Positions 1 to 7,489 are shown, counted from the first letter of the stretch. The stretch: 10,198 bases of DNA from CAYSXY01 sp964435165 (GCA_964435165.1 CAYSXY010000062.1:1-10198); one strand, 5' to 3'. The notes: generated by a model from the sequence alone, not told the origin. Program-made: numbers and translations.

Positions 1-27
1 TCATTATCAATTGAATTTGCCAAGCAT

Positions 28-51
28 CGAAGTGCGACTTTGCGATTTTTT
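28..51 (+). terminator. Weak candidate intrinsic terminator
   Basis: A short stem (CGAAGT / ACTTTG, one G-U pair, GCG loop, 28-42) is followed after three bases by six T residues (46-51). On the plus strand this looks like a minimal Rho-independent terminator for a gene upstream of the window, converging on the minus-strand gene that ends at 94. The stem is short, so this is only a candidate. Nothing else was seen in bases 1-93. Confidence 0.25.
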
Positions 52-93
52 ATAGCCAATGGTGCTACATGCCTGGAGGTGACTTTCGCAATA

Positions 94-1578
94 TTAAGCG
101 TAAGCAGCTTCTCGCGCCGCATCCACCGCTTGCATCGGTTCTTCTTCCGATCTCGCTGCTTCAACCAGTTCATCAGCAGGTTGGGTGAGTGCAATCACCT
201 CGGATTGTGGCTCTTTGTGGGTAGCACCAACGGTTGCATCCAACGTCCGGCTGACATGGCGTTCCGCCTGCTCGGCATCAATCTGCTTCTTCGCTTCGCG
301 GTAGACATGTGTACTGAAATGCCGGGCAAAATGCTCCAGGGCCGCATGCGCATCAGTATCGTGCCCGCCTGCCTCAGCTGCATAGTAAGCGGCACGGGTA
401 ATGACACTTTTGGGATGCTGATGCATATAGGCCACCAGCGCCTCATCAATCGGCGGCTTGCCTTGTTCCCTATCCGGATAGGTCTGAAAAAATGCCTCCT
501 GTGACATTCCCATATCCAAATCACTGAATACGATACGATCTTCCAGATAATGATTCCACATATCCTCCAGTCGTTTTGTTGCTTTCGCCGCCAACTCTCC
601 CGTATCGCGACTGCCCCGCTTGGCCGCCATCGTATATACATCCTGCATCGTATAATTATCGATCTTCGGATTCGGTGTATACATCTCGTCATACAGTTCC
701 ACCAAATGCTCAAGCACATGCTCATGCGAATGAATGCTGCGTGTCAGGGCATGAATATATCCGCGCAGCAAGGCATCGGCGCCATTAATTTGGCTCAGCA
801 AACTCCCGCTTTCATATTTCGGAAATTTTTCCAATGGCCGGGTCGCCTTCAACAGCTTGAACGTAATCTCGGTCGTGCGTGTCGGCTCGCCATCATGTTG
901 CTCCAAATCCTGCTGCAAAGCGTGAATTGCCTGTGCCAGCGCGTGTTTGGTAGCATTGATGTTATCCAGTCCACGCTGGATCAGAATCTGCTCCATCATC
1001 TGCGGCTTCACGACATCAGCCCGGATCAATACATCCGTAAAATGCGGCTGCTTTTCGGACGCAATCACCTCACTTAACAAACCTTTATGCTTCGTAATAA
1101 GTGTCCTCAGCGCTCCCGGATCCGCTTCATAGCGCTGGCGGCGTACCTCCAAGTCACGATAACTGGCCGGGTCTGTGTCCTTGGTACCATCCTGCCTCAT
1201 ACGATCTAAATCGTGATCCAGACGCTGAATCAGCAATGTCTGAACCCCCAGCATCGCCCGATTGGACGCACCATTGGGAAAGAAGAAAAAATTCTTACCA
1301 CTACGCTGAATATCATCGGCATGGGAGCGCAGCCTCTGCGTCAAATTGCCTGCCCCCGGCACGGCATGATATTTTTCTTCATTCACCAGTTTGAGAATAT
1401 GATATACATCACGCCATTCCTGATAGGCTTCTTCGCCGACCAGTGTCGGCGCCAGATAATCATGCAGCGTTTGAAAATGCTTCGATGGTGCTTCTGGCCT
1501 AAAGTCAAACACCTCCCCATCTCCAGCGTTGTTACCGCCGCCAAAAAAATTCCGCACTCGCTGCCACATAGTTGCCAT
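94..1578 (-). CDS. Unrecognised Cys-free, His-rich 494-aa protein, partner of the P-type ATPase-like gene
   Basis: I do not recognise this family and propose no reaction. The protein has 494 residues, no cysteine and about 26 histidines, including clusters such as HSHEH and HQH. It has no signal peptide and no convincing membrane segment, so it is probably cytoplasmic. Most of it reads as amphipathic, charged, helix-forming sequence. Exceptions are a short N-terminal Phe/Gly patch (FFGGG, residues 11-15), an FFFF patch at 97-100, and an acidic, Ala-rich, probably disordered tail over roughly the last 40 residues. The start at 1578 is supported by an AAGGAAAG ribosome-binding site a few bases upstream. 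It begins 19 nt after the stop of the 860-codon ATPase-like gene on the same strand, so the two are probably cotranscribed, with this one second. That context makes a role beside the ATPase-like protein plausible, for instance a metal-binding or scaffolding partner, but this is inference. The reading frame is intact, so the gene is probably real. Confidence 0.8.
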   Translation of the reverse strand: MATMWQRVRNFFGGGNNAGDGEVFDFRPEAPSKHFQTLHDYLAPTLVGEEAYQEWRDVYHILKLVNEEKYHAVPGAGNLTQRLRSHADDIQRSGKNFFFFPNGASNRAMLGVQTLLIQRLDHDLDRMRQDGTKDTDPASYRDLEVRRQRYEADPGALRTLITKHKGLLSEVIASEKQPHFTDVLIRADVVKPQMMEQILIQRGLDNINATKHALAQAIHALQQDLEQHDGEPTRTTEITFKLLKATRPLEKFPKYESGSLLSQINGADALLRGYIHALTRSIHSHEHVLEHLVELYDEMYTPNPKIDNYTMQDVYTMAAKRGSRDTGELAAKATKRLEDMWNHYLEDRIVFSDLDMGMSQEAFFQTYPDREQGKPPIDEALVAYMHQHPKSVITRAAYYAAEAGGHDTDAHAALEHFARHFSTHVYREAKKQIDAEQAERHVSRTLDATVGATHKEPQSEVIALTQPADELVEAARSEEEPMQAVDAAREAAYA

Positions 1579-1597
1579 GGTTCTTTCCTTTATTTTT

Positions 1598-4180
1598 CTA
1601 TGCTGCGCTTAATGCCGCATCATCCATCTGTACTGGCATGAGTCTGATATTTCCATCCGAGTCTTGTCCAAGTCCCTGCTTACGTATTTTACCAGCCATA
1701 TCCCAGGCATCACCCAACCCTTGAATGATCGTATCGACTTCAAATAACTTTTCCTGCGACACCCCCTCTTCCAGTTCGCGATCCAGCCCGGCTGCAAGTT
1801 GCCGTGCCCGAAACGCACTGAACATGGTGAAAAGTAAGGTGGGCAACTCATGAAACACCGCCATAAAGACCGGGTTCTTTTTCAAAAACCCAAAAAACAA
1901 ATTACTGCTGACCAATGAACCAACATACCCCATAGCAACTGATGAGGTGCGCTTCACATCCGTCACCACCGCCTTACTGGCATTGATGAGATACGGCAGC
2001 TTCGCCACCCCGTTTTTGGACAGTATGTCGCCGACATCCATCGTCACCTGGTCAGCCACATCATCCACCACCATCGTCACCCCGCGTGACGCTTTCTTGC
2101 CATTGCCTAAGTCAAGATTGGTCATCCGTGTCGCCGTCAACATCGTCGCATCGTTAAAGCCATCACCAATACCCAGCACCTGCTTACCATCCGAACGCGC
2201 CAGCCTCACCACATCCAGCTTGGTATTGATGAGCGATGGGTCGGCGATATACTCATCAACGGAGGGCAGGTTAGCGATTTCATCCAGCTCACCATTCCCC
2301 ATCTCACAAAAAATATTCCTCCCCACTTCCGGGTTTTCCAGCCCCACCTTTTCAGCAAACCATTCGGCTTTACCCTGTGGCCCGCCAGTACATAACCACA
2401 CCTCAATGCCGTTCGCCTGCATGGCCTGAATCGCCTCTCGCACCCCTTCACGCACCTGATCGCCGGACGACATATACGCCCACTCAACGCGCCCATCTTC
2501 ATGTTCAATCCGTGCGAATGAAATCGATTTTCCGGTATATTCGCGCGCTTCCGCTGCCTCCCTTATCTCAGCCGGAATCGCATCGTAATAACCCTGTTCA
2601 CGCATCAGCTTGGCATTACCAACAAGCACTTGCTTGCCTTCCACTGTGCCCTGCACTCCTTTACCAGAATCCATATATTGCTTATGAAGCTTCACATCGC
2701 CTTCACCTGCCAGCCGCAAACCTTGCGCCTCTGCCTGCCCCACCAGCATCCTGGACATGTGATGCTCATGCTCCAACGGTTTTTCCAAGGAAGCAACCAG
2801 ACGGAATATCTCCGCTCCTTTAGAATCATCAGCAAATATGTCCGTATCGCCATCCTCACCCTGAGCACGCACAGCACCTTCTTCCAGCACCCCAAACTGG
2901 TCAAATTCGCCAATACCCGTAGTTCCAGTGCCGGTAATATCCATCACCACGCGCTGCGTATCACCTAGTGATTCCACCGCCGCCGGACTTTTGAAAAACA
3001 CCCCTTTCGGCATCAGCGCCTTCATGAACAGCTCAATTTCCGTCAGCGAGGCCATAATCGCACAGGGCAAAGCAGCGGTAATGGTCGTCAATGCCACGCG
3101 CTGGGCATGGCCAAACTTGCCTTCCATCACGTTGATTTTACCTTTTTGAGCGTCAGTCCACACCGTATGCAAAGTACGCAACCCCGTAATGCCCAGCATG
3201 CCATAGACCCAGTGCGTCACCCGCTTTTTAATTTCCGCGCTGCGCCTTGGGTCTTCTGCCTCTTCCAGCCCATTGAACAATCCTTCCACAGCGGATTTTT
3301 CCGCCGGTTTATCCACCTTTGCATACACCATCCCTTCCAGTAACTGATTTCCCTGATAGAGAGGCGCTCCGTCCCGCGCATTAGCGGCGGTGAATTCGCC
3401 GGAGGTGTTACTACGATTATAGGTCGTGCCCGGCGCATGATGCAAAATCACCATATTGGCTGGCACGACATCCCCGGCACGCAATATGACAATATTATCT
3501 TTTTCCAAATCATGGCGTTCCCGTGATTCCAACGGAACCTGCTGCTCCTCACCAAATAAATCACCGGCTTCTGCCATCGCTGCCAGCGCGGCTTCATCCA
3601 ACCCCTGCACCACGTCCGATTCTTCAGGCAGTCTATCCAGCCACCCTTCGATGGCTGCTTCCAGCTTCTCGCCAGACTTATCTTCCACTCCACCGGCCAG
3701 ATTGAAGAACGCTGCCATAATCCCGGCCGCATCCGCCGCTTCCACACTGTCGGCCACCACTTTCGGGTCGTTACTCGCTTGCCCTAAAATGCTTAGCGCC
3801 CAAGGGAGGGTGTATGTTCCCACCATGGCAAAATCCGCCAGTGCCTCGCCGTCCCCCTCACGGTATTCATGCCATAGCTCTTTCATTTCACTAAAGCTTG
3901 CGCGAAACGCAGGCAGTGACGAGAGAGACTGCAGTGCCATCGCCAACGGCGCAGGAATTTTCTGCCCGGCTTCCGTTTGCAAAATGCGCGAAGAAGCCGA
4001 CGGCAAGCCATATGTCGACAGGTCTTTACCGTAATCCTGCACGGCCTCGCCCATCACATACATCATGGCATCCATGATATCGATTTGGCGCAACCGGACT
4101 TGCTCTTCTTCAGAACGCTCCTGAATCGGCGTCACCTGTCCGGCAACCGGAATCATCGTTGTATCTGTTGCAGTAGGCAT
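1598..4180 (-). CDS. Divergent P1B-type ATPase-like protein with altered catalytic motifs
   Basis: The 860-residue protein follows the plan of heavy-metal (P1B) P-type ATPases, which pump metal ions across the inner membrane through an aspartyl-phosphate intermediate. Recognisable parts in order are: an actuator-like domain (about 225-290) with TSGE at 259-262 in place of TGES; LPC at 371-373 in place of the CPC metal site; a phosphorylation motif DITGTGT at 414-420 in place of DKTGTLT; EKPL at 466-469 where SEHPL is expected; a GKGVQGT...VLVGN nucleotide-domain segment (507-522); TGG at 598-600 in place of TGD; a well-kept GDGFND at 672-677; and a C-terminal hydrophobic region (about 750-790). 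The phospho-acceptor Asp414 survives, but the invariant Lys after it is Ile. There is no N-terminal CxxC metal-binding domain. The segments where M1-M4 should lie are only weakly hydrophobic. It may be a pseudo-ATPase or a repurposed phosphatase-like regulator. There is no clear Shine-Dalgarno site before 4180, so a start further in (Met9 or Met36) is possible. It is the first gene of a unit with the 494-residue protein, and a Fur-box-like site lies 43 nt upstream. Confidence 0.85.
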   Translation of the reverse strand: MPTATDTTMIPVAGQVTPIQERSEEEQVRLRQIDIMDAMMYVMGEAVQDYGKDLSTYGLPSASSRILQTEAGQKIPAPLAMALQSLSSLPAFRASFSEMKELWHEYREGDGEALADFAMVGTYTLPWALSILGQASNDPKVVADSVEAADAAGIMAAFFNLAGGVEDKSGEKLEAAIEGWLDRLPEESDVVQGLDEAALAAMAEAGDLFGEEQQVPLESRERHDLEKDNIVILRAGDVVPANMVILHHAPGTTYNRSNTSGEFTAANARDGAPLYQGNQLLEGMVYAKVDKPAEKSAVEGLFNGLEEAEDPRRSAEIKKRVTHWVYGMLGITGLRTLHTVWTDAQKGKINVMEGKFGHAQRVALTTITAALPCAIMASLTEIELFMKALMPKGVFFKSPAAVESLGDTQRVVMDITGTGTTGIGEFDQFGVLEEGAVRAQGEDGDTDIFADDSKGAEIFRLVASLEKPLEHEHHMSRMLVGQAEAQGLRLAGEGDVKLHKQYMDSGKGVQGTVEGKQVLVGNAKLMREQGYYDAIPAEIREAAEAREYTGKSISFARIEHEDGRVEWAYMSSGDQVREGVREAIQAMQANGIEVWLCTGGPQGKAEWFAEKVGLENPEVGRNIFCEMGNGELDEIANLPSVDEYIADPSLINTKLDVVRLARSDGKQVLGIGDGFNDATMLTATRMTNLDLGNGKKASRGVTMVVDDVADQVTMDVGDILSKNGVAKLPYLINASKAVVTDVKRTSSVAMGYVGSLVSSNLFFGFLKKNPVFMAVFHELPTLLFTMFSAFRARQLAAGLDRELEEGVSQEKLFEVDTIIQGLGDAWDMAGKIRKQGLGQDSDGNIRLMPVQMDDAALSAA

Positions 4181-4223
4181 GCGTGTATTTAAATTATTGA
4201 ATGAGTTTGTAACAAAACTGTCA

Positions 4224-4242
4224 TATAATGATAATCATTCGC
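4224..4242 (-). promoter_or_regulatory. Fur-box-like operator upstream of the ATPase-like gene
   Basis: These 19 bases match the classical Fur consensus GATAATGATAATCATTATC at 16 of 19 positions and contain a perfect 13-bp palindrome (AATGAT-A-ATCATT, 4227-4239). The site lies 43 nt upstream of the start of the minus-strand ATPase-like gene, where it would overlap or flank the promoter. Fur-family repressors bind such sites when Fe(II) is present. Regulation of this operon by iron is inferred. Alphaproteobacterial Fur/Mur sites vary, so the regulator may be a relative rather than Fur itself. Confidence 0.6.
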
Positions 4243-4620
4243 AACTTTGTACCTGCCGCAGCACGTTCTTGCAACCTTTATTCACCCAGCCCTGTTTTTT
4301 TATTAAAGCAAATTAACCAGAAGCGCGTGATAACGCCAAAATCAATTTTGCAAAAGGGTTTTCTGGGATATTTTCAGCATAGTTAATGCTGGAGAAGAGG
4401 ACATGCTCGCAGGGAATCGAAGATTCCCGCTGCGCGTCAAATCGTAACGCTCGGCTTCGGCGTCGCCTTGCCTCACTGACGCTTTGTTGAACCTCTTTTC
4501 GGTTCGAAGCATATGATCCATGCACCAACAGCACCGAACTAACTGGAACGATATATTCCAGTTATAGCCTTATTTTTCAACGATGTCGTGGATTTTTTGG
4601 AACTATATTGAACTGCTAAA
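4243..4620. other. Intergenic stretch rich in inverted repeats, no supported gene
   Basis: No convincing coding region is seen here. The stretch holds several inverted repeats: GGGAATC-GAA-GATTCCC (4412-4428), GCGTCA/TGACGC arms (4434-4439 and 4477-4482) enclosing GC-rich sequence, GAACC/GGTTC (4489-4493 and 4501-4505), and a perfect 9-bp inverted repeat TAACTGGAA/TTCCAGTTA (4540-4564). None is followed by a T tract. A 10-mer, AGAAGAGGAC, occurs at 4393-4402 and again in the 3' part of the neighbouring tRNA-Leu gene (4629-4638). A 73-codon minus-strand reading frame (4313-4534) spans the stretch, but its Arg-rich translation follows from the palindromes and it has no recognised homology. It could be a repetitive extragenic element or the remnant of an integration beside the tRNA. 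The 4243-4312 part shows nothing. Confidence 0.4.
4540..4564. repeat. Perfect 9-bp inverted repeat downstream of tRNA-Leu
   Basis: Arms TAACTGGAA (4540-4548) and TTCCAGTTA (4556-4564) flank a 7-nt AT-rich spacer. On the minus strand it lies about 57 nt past the 3' end of tRNA-Leu, so it could fold in the tRNA precursor tail and help end transcription. No U tract follows, so a canonical intrinsic terminator is not supported. Confidence 0.5.
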
Positions 4621-4707
4621 TGGTGCCCAGAAGAGGACTCGAACCTCCACTCCCTTGCGAGAACTAGCACCTGAAGCTAGCGCGTCTACCAATTCCGCCA
4701 TCTGGGC
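4621..4707 (-). tRNA. tRNA-Leu (anticodon CAG)
   Basis: Read on the minus strand, the 87 nt begin GCCCAGA (4707-4701) and end with the pairing TCTGGGC, discriminator A and an encoded CCA (4623-4621). The D-arm has the leucine-type sequence ending GGTAGACGCG. The anticodon stem CTAGC/GCTAG closes the loop TTCAGGT, giving anticodon CAG (4673-4671), which reads CUG codons. A long variable arm (about CTCGCAAGGGAG) marks a class II tRNA, as expected for leucine. The T-arm contains GGTTCGAGTCC. All stems pair well, so it looks functional. Its promoter should lie in the divergent region between 4708 and the plus-strand gene at 4909. Confidence 0.97.
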
Positions 4708-4908
4708 ACGGATCGGGCTGCGCTTATACCGTCTGCCGCGGCAAAATGCAACTCATCCATCAATTAGCATAATGAGTATTTTATAGCATATATGTATGAA
4801 TGACCACACTGATCCCCACGAAATTTGGGTTGGTAATCCCCCATGCCTAAGGTATAGATGCCCCATCGCGTTGCGTAACGTACGAGCGTATCAGGGGGAA
4901 TGCAGGCC

Positions 4909-5871
4909 ATGACTCAACAATCATTAGAAGATAGCGTCATTACTATTTTTGGCGGCACGGGATTCATTGGCCGCTATGTCGTGCGTGAACTGGCAAAAAC
5001 CGGCGCGTTGATTCGCGTCGTCAGCCGCGACCCGCAAGGCGCACTCTATTTACGCACCTATGGCTATGTCGGCCAGATCGTGCTGGAGCGCGGCAGCTTC
5101 CAGGAAAAAGACACGGTCAAACGCTATCTGGAAGATACCGACATTGCCATCAACCTGGTGGGGATTCTGTTTGAGAGCGGCAGCCAGCGCTTTGCCCGCA
5201 TTCATGCGCAGGGGGCTGAATTTTTAGCAAAGTCGGCGGCGGAACTAGGCGTCTCTCAGCTGATACACATGTCGGCCTTAGGGGTCGATAAAAGCACGCG
5301 CTCCAAATATGCCCGCACCAAACTCGCAGGCGAACGTGCCGTGCTGGCGGCCTTTCCAACCGCGACCATTCTGCGCCCCAGCATCGTATTTGGCCCGGAA
5401 GATGACTTTTTCAACCGCTTTGCCAGCATGGCACAACTCTCTCCCTTCATGCCGCTCATCGGCGGTGGCCACACCAAATTCCAACCGGTCTATGTCGCCG
5501 ATATCGCCCGCGCCATCCGCACTGTGCTGGAACAACGCACCGGGCAAGGCACGGCGTATGAGTTAGGCGGCCCGCAGCAATATAGCTTCCGTGAGTTACT
5601 CACCTATATTATGGAGCAAACCCGCCATAAGAAACCGTTCATGCCCATTCCATTCGGGCTGGCCAGCATCATGGGCAAAATGAGTGAAATTCTCCCCACC
5701 CCGCCACTGACCTATGATCAGGTGCAATTGCTCAAGCAGGATAACATCGTCTCGCCCGATGCCACCACCTTTGAGGCGCTGGGCATCACCCCCACCGCGG
5801 TCGAAGTGGTGGTGCCGGACTATCTGATTCGCTACCGTGAAGGTGGCCGCTTCGCCCTCACACGCTCATAA
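4909..5871 (+). CDS. Complex I NDUFA9-like subunit, NAD(P)-binding atypical SDR protein
   Basis: This is an atypical short-chain dehydrogenase/epimerase-fold protein of about 320 residues, resembling the NDUFA9 accessory subunit of respiratory complex I found in alphaproteobacteria and mitochondria. The family binds a nucleotide tightly at the edge of the peripheral arm and is thought to stabilise the complex rather than catalyse. The Rossmann nucleotide-binding motif GGTGFIG lies at 15-21, followed by a basic VSRDP segment that often marks NADP(H) preference. HMSALG, YARTK (Tyr134, Lys138) and ILRPSIVFGPED follow in the usual SDR order. I chose the ATG at 4909 because AGGGGG (4893-4898) is about 10 nt upstream. 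The in-frame ATG at 4900 is only 1 nt from that site. Its stop is 11 nt before the FzlA-like gene, so the two probably share a transcript. A generic epimerase is the alternative call, but the similarity to alphaproteobacterial NDUFA9 proteins is good. Confidence 0.85.
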   Translation: MTQQSLEDSVITIFGGTGFIGRYVVRELAKTGALIRVVSRDPQGALYLRTYGYVGQIVLERGSFQEKDTVKRYLEDTDIAINLVGILFESGSQRFARIHAQGAEFLAKSAAELGVSQLIHMSALGVDKSTRSKYARTKLAGERAVLAAFPTATILRPSIVFGPEDDFFNRFASMAQLSPFMPLIGGGHTKFQPVYVADIARAIRTVLEQRTGQGTAYELGGPQQYSFRELLTYIMEQTRHKKPFMPIPFGLASIMGKMSEILPTPPLTYDQVQLLKQDNIVSPDATTFEALGITPTAVEVVVPDYLIRYREGGRFALTRS

Positions 5872-5882
5872 TTTCTGCACTG

Positions 5883-6563
5883 ATGGTTGTTCATTACACG
5901 CTACATCATACCGTGCTGGAACCGGCGAGCCGCCTGGTGCGCCTGCAATTGCAGGAAAAAAACCTGCAAGCCACCCTGCAGGCAGAAGAACCGTGGAAGC
6001 GTGACGAAGCATTGCTCCAGCGCAACCCGTCCGGCGAGACGCCGATTCTTGTCAACACCAAAAAAAATGAGACCATCGCCTCCATCTACGCCATTATCGA
6101 ATATCTGGAAGAGGCCCACCCCAAGCGCAACCTGCTCGGCCAGTCTGCCCTGGAGAAAGCCGAGACACGTCGGCTCTGCGCCTGGTTCACTCACAATTTC
6201 AATCAGGAAGTCACCCGCAACCTGCTGCATGAAAAATTCTTCAAACGTATCAGCGGCGACGGTCAACCCCATTCCGATGCCATTCGCGCCGGCAAATTGA
6301 ACATTCTCTATCATCTGGATTATATTGATTTTCTCACCACCAGCCGCAACTGGCTGGCCGGAGATAATCTCTCACTGGCGGACCTGGCCGCCGCAGCCCA
6401 TCTCTCCGCCCTCGATTATTTTGGTGATGTGCCGTGGGAGCATAATAAACGCGCCAAAGACTGGTATGCGCTGGTGAAGTCCCGCCCTTGCTTTAAAGAC
6501 ATTCTGGCCGAGCGCATCCCCGGCTACCGCCCACCCGAACATTATGATGATTTGGATTTTTGA
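5883..6563 (+). CDS. fzlA: FzlA-like glutathione-S-transferase-fold cell division protein
   Basis: The 226-residue protein has a GST fold: an N-terminal thioredoxin-like domain with NPSGETPIL (cis-Pro54) and an IASIYAI segment, then an all-helical domain with the N-capping motif DNLSLADL (161-168). It ends in PPEHYDDLDF, a tail I associate with the alphaproteobacterial FzlA group. In Caulobacter, FzlA binds FtsZ filaments, curves them and is needed for constriction, without clear GST catalysis. Those roles come from that homologue, not from this sequence. FzlA homologues are about 230 residues, close to this length. The gene lies 11 nt after the NDUFA9-like gene, and queG follows further downstream, a neighbourhood I recall from other alphaproteobacteria. 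There is no obvious Shine-Dalgarno site before 5883, so it may depend on translation of the upstream gene. If it is not FzlA, it is a GST-family protein of unknown substrate. Confidence 0.75.
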   Translation: MVVHYTLHHTVLEPASRLVRLQLQEKNLQATLQAEEPWKRDEALLQRNPSGETPILVNTKKNETIASIYAIIEYLEEAHPKRNLLGQSALEKAETRRLCAWFTHNFNQEVTRNLLHEKFFKRISGDGQPHSDAIRAGKLNILYHLDYIDFLTTSRNWLAGDNLSLADLAAAAHLSALDYFGDVPWEHNKRAKDWYALVKSRPCFKDILAERIPGYRPPEHYDDLDF

Positions 6564-6571
6564 GTGACGAC

Positions 6572-6591
6572 CGGGGAGAATATTCTCCCCG
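6572..6591. terminator. Perfect 20-bp palindrome between convergent genes
   Basis: CGGGGAGAAT/ATTCTCCCCG is a perfect 20-bp palindrome lying 8 nt after the fzlA stop and 14 nt past the stop of the converging small gene at 6606. Its position suits a bidirectional transcription stop or an mRNA 3'-end stabiliser. No T tract follows on either strand, so an intrinsic terminator is not proven. Confidence 0.4.
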
Positions 6592-6605
6592 ACGCCTTGA
6601 ACCGA

Positions 6606-6812
6606 TTATTTGCGGTTTGCCCGAATTGCCATGACTTTCAGTATTGGGTACTTCGCCGCCTCTGCGCGAAGCCCCATCTGAAAAGCTTTATGACGATTGC
6701 ACGCGATTTCGCGCTCTGCTGCTTCAATAGCAGCGGTATCGTCATACATATAATCAATGAGCATTCGGATCTTTTCGCTGTAAACAATCGGTTTGAACTG
6801 AGGGTCTTGCAT
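6606..6812 (-). CDS. Small conserved-looking protein of unknown function (68 aa)
   Basis: I do not recognise this 68-residue protein. It is hydrophilic, lacks a signal peptide and membrane segment, and looks mostly helical, with an acidic DDTAAIEAAEREI stretch and a basic C-terminal end (AIRANRK). A long Shine-Dalgarno site, AGAGGAGGT (6826-6818), lies 5 nt before the ATG, which strongly favours a real gene. It converges on fzlA, with the 20-bp palindrome between their ends. With the unrelated gene at 7028-7456 it interrupts the fzlA to queG order. Confidence 0.65.
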   Translation of the reverse strand: MQDPQFKPIVYSEKIRMLIDYMYDDTAAIEAAEREIACNRHKAFQMGLRAEAAKYPILKVMAIRANRK

Positions 6813-7027
6813 TTCGCACCTCCTCTAAGGGCATTATCCCAGTCCGTCAAAAATGACCATCACATGCTAGGCAGAGGTGTATGAATCACCATAAAGGTTA
6901 ACAGAGATCGGTTAAACTTTTGTGATGGCAGGATAAATTGAGATTGCCGCCTGAGAATTTGCAAAATCAGGCCCAAGACAACCCATTGAAATAATGCAAT
7001 ATAAACAACGCTGGTGAATACACAGAC
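6813..7027. other. AT-rich intergenic stretch, nothing recognised
   Basis: This stretch separates two minus-strand genes and should hold the promoter of the 68-residue protein and the 3' end of the 142-residue gene. I see no RNA gene, clear terminator or strong repeat in it. Confidence 0.5.
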
Positions 7028-7456
7028 TTAGTCAGCAACCAGCCCGTGTTGCAGCGCCACGGGTGCTGGCTCTGTCTCCACCGCCTGCTTAGCCAATACT
7101 TGTTCAGCCTGAGTTAAACCTTCCGCAGCCTTATCATCTTCTCGCCTAATGTCATTCGCACTAACGCCTGTTGAAACCGCTCTAACAAATACATTTGCAT
7201 CGGGAACAATGATACGCATGGAGTAACCACCCTTACCCGTTTCTAATTGCGGCACCTGCGCATTGCCGCCCTTAAGCGTTAATAAGCCACTGTAATCTTC
7301 CAACTCTTGTCGATAGAGCGAAAATACCGTCGCTACCGCCATTCCCGTCTCTGGCCTTGGTGTAAACCTTAATTCTTTTAAGGTCACCCGATTTGGCATC
7401 AATTCTTTAAGCGCATTGCGTACGTCTGCTTTTTCCGCTTTATCTGTATGATCCAT
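7028..7456 (-). CDS. Hypothetical protein (142 aa)
   Basis: I do not recognise this 142-residue protein. It has no signal peptide or membrane segment and no cysteine. The N-terminal 20-95 region alternates short hydrophobic strands (VTLKELRFTP, MAVATVFSLYRQEL, YSMRIIVPDANVFVRAV), suggesting a small mixed alpha/beta domain. The rest is an acidic, Ala- and Glu-rich tail, likely disordered. A good ribosome-binding site (CAGGAGGG, ending 4 nt before the ATG at 7456) supports the start. It is transcribed divergently from queG across a 76-nt gap that contains an inverted repeat. Function is unknown. Confidence 0.65.
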   Translation of the reverse strand: MDHTDKAEKADVRNALKELMPNRVTLKELRFTPRPETGMAVATVFSLYRQELEDYSGLLTLKGGNAQVPQLETGKGGYSMRIIVPDANVFVRAVSTGVSANDIRREDDKAAEGLTQAEQVLAKQAVETEPAPVALQHGLVAD

Positions 7457-7470
7457 AAAACCCTCCTGTT

Positions 7471-7489
7471 ACTTAACCTGTTATTAAGT
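7471..7489. promoter_or_regulatory. Inverted repeat between divergent genes, possible operator
   Basis: ACTTAA (7471-7476) and TTAAGT (7484-7489) form a perfect 6-bp inverted repeat with a 7-nt spacer. It lies in the 76-nt gap between the minus-strand hypothetical gene and queG, just upstream of the former's ribosome-binding site. Such spacing suits a dimeric regulator, but no specific regulator is recognised. Confidence 0.3.

Noticed and set aside
550..1077. 175-codon plus-strand reading frame
   Set aside because: Antisense to the 494-residue protein gene, with no ribosome-binding site and no recognisable domain.
3456..4034. 192-codon plus-strand reading frame
   Set aside because: It is antisense to the ATPase-like gene. 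Its Ser/Ala/Pro-rich translation is typical of a shadow frame, and the motifs lie on the other strand.
4313..4534. 73-codon minus-strand reading frame with Arg-rich sequence
   Set aside because: It spans a palindrome-rich non-coding stretch, has no homology I recognise and no clear ribosome-binding site. Described as intergenic structure instead.
6564..6884. 106-codon plus-strand reading frame after fzlA
   Set aside because: It overlaps the minus-strand 68-residue gene, which has a strong ribosome-binding site, and has no start signal of its own.
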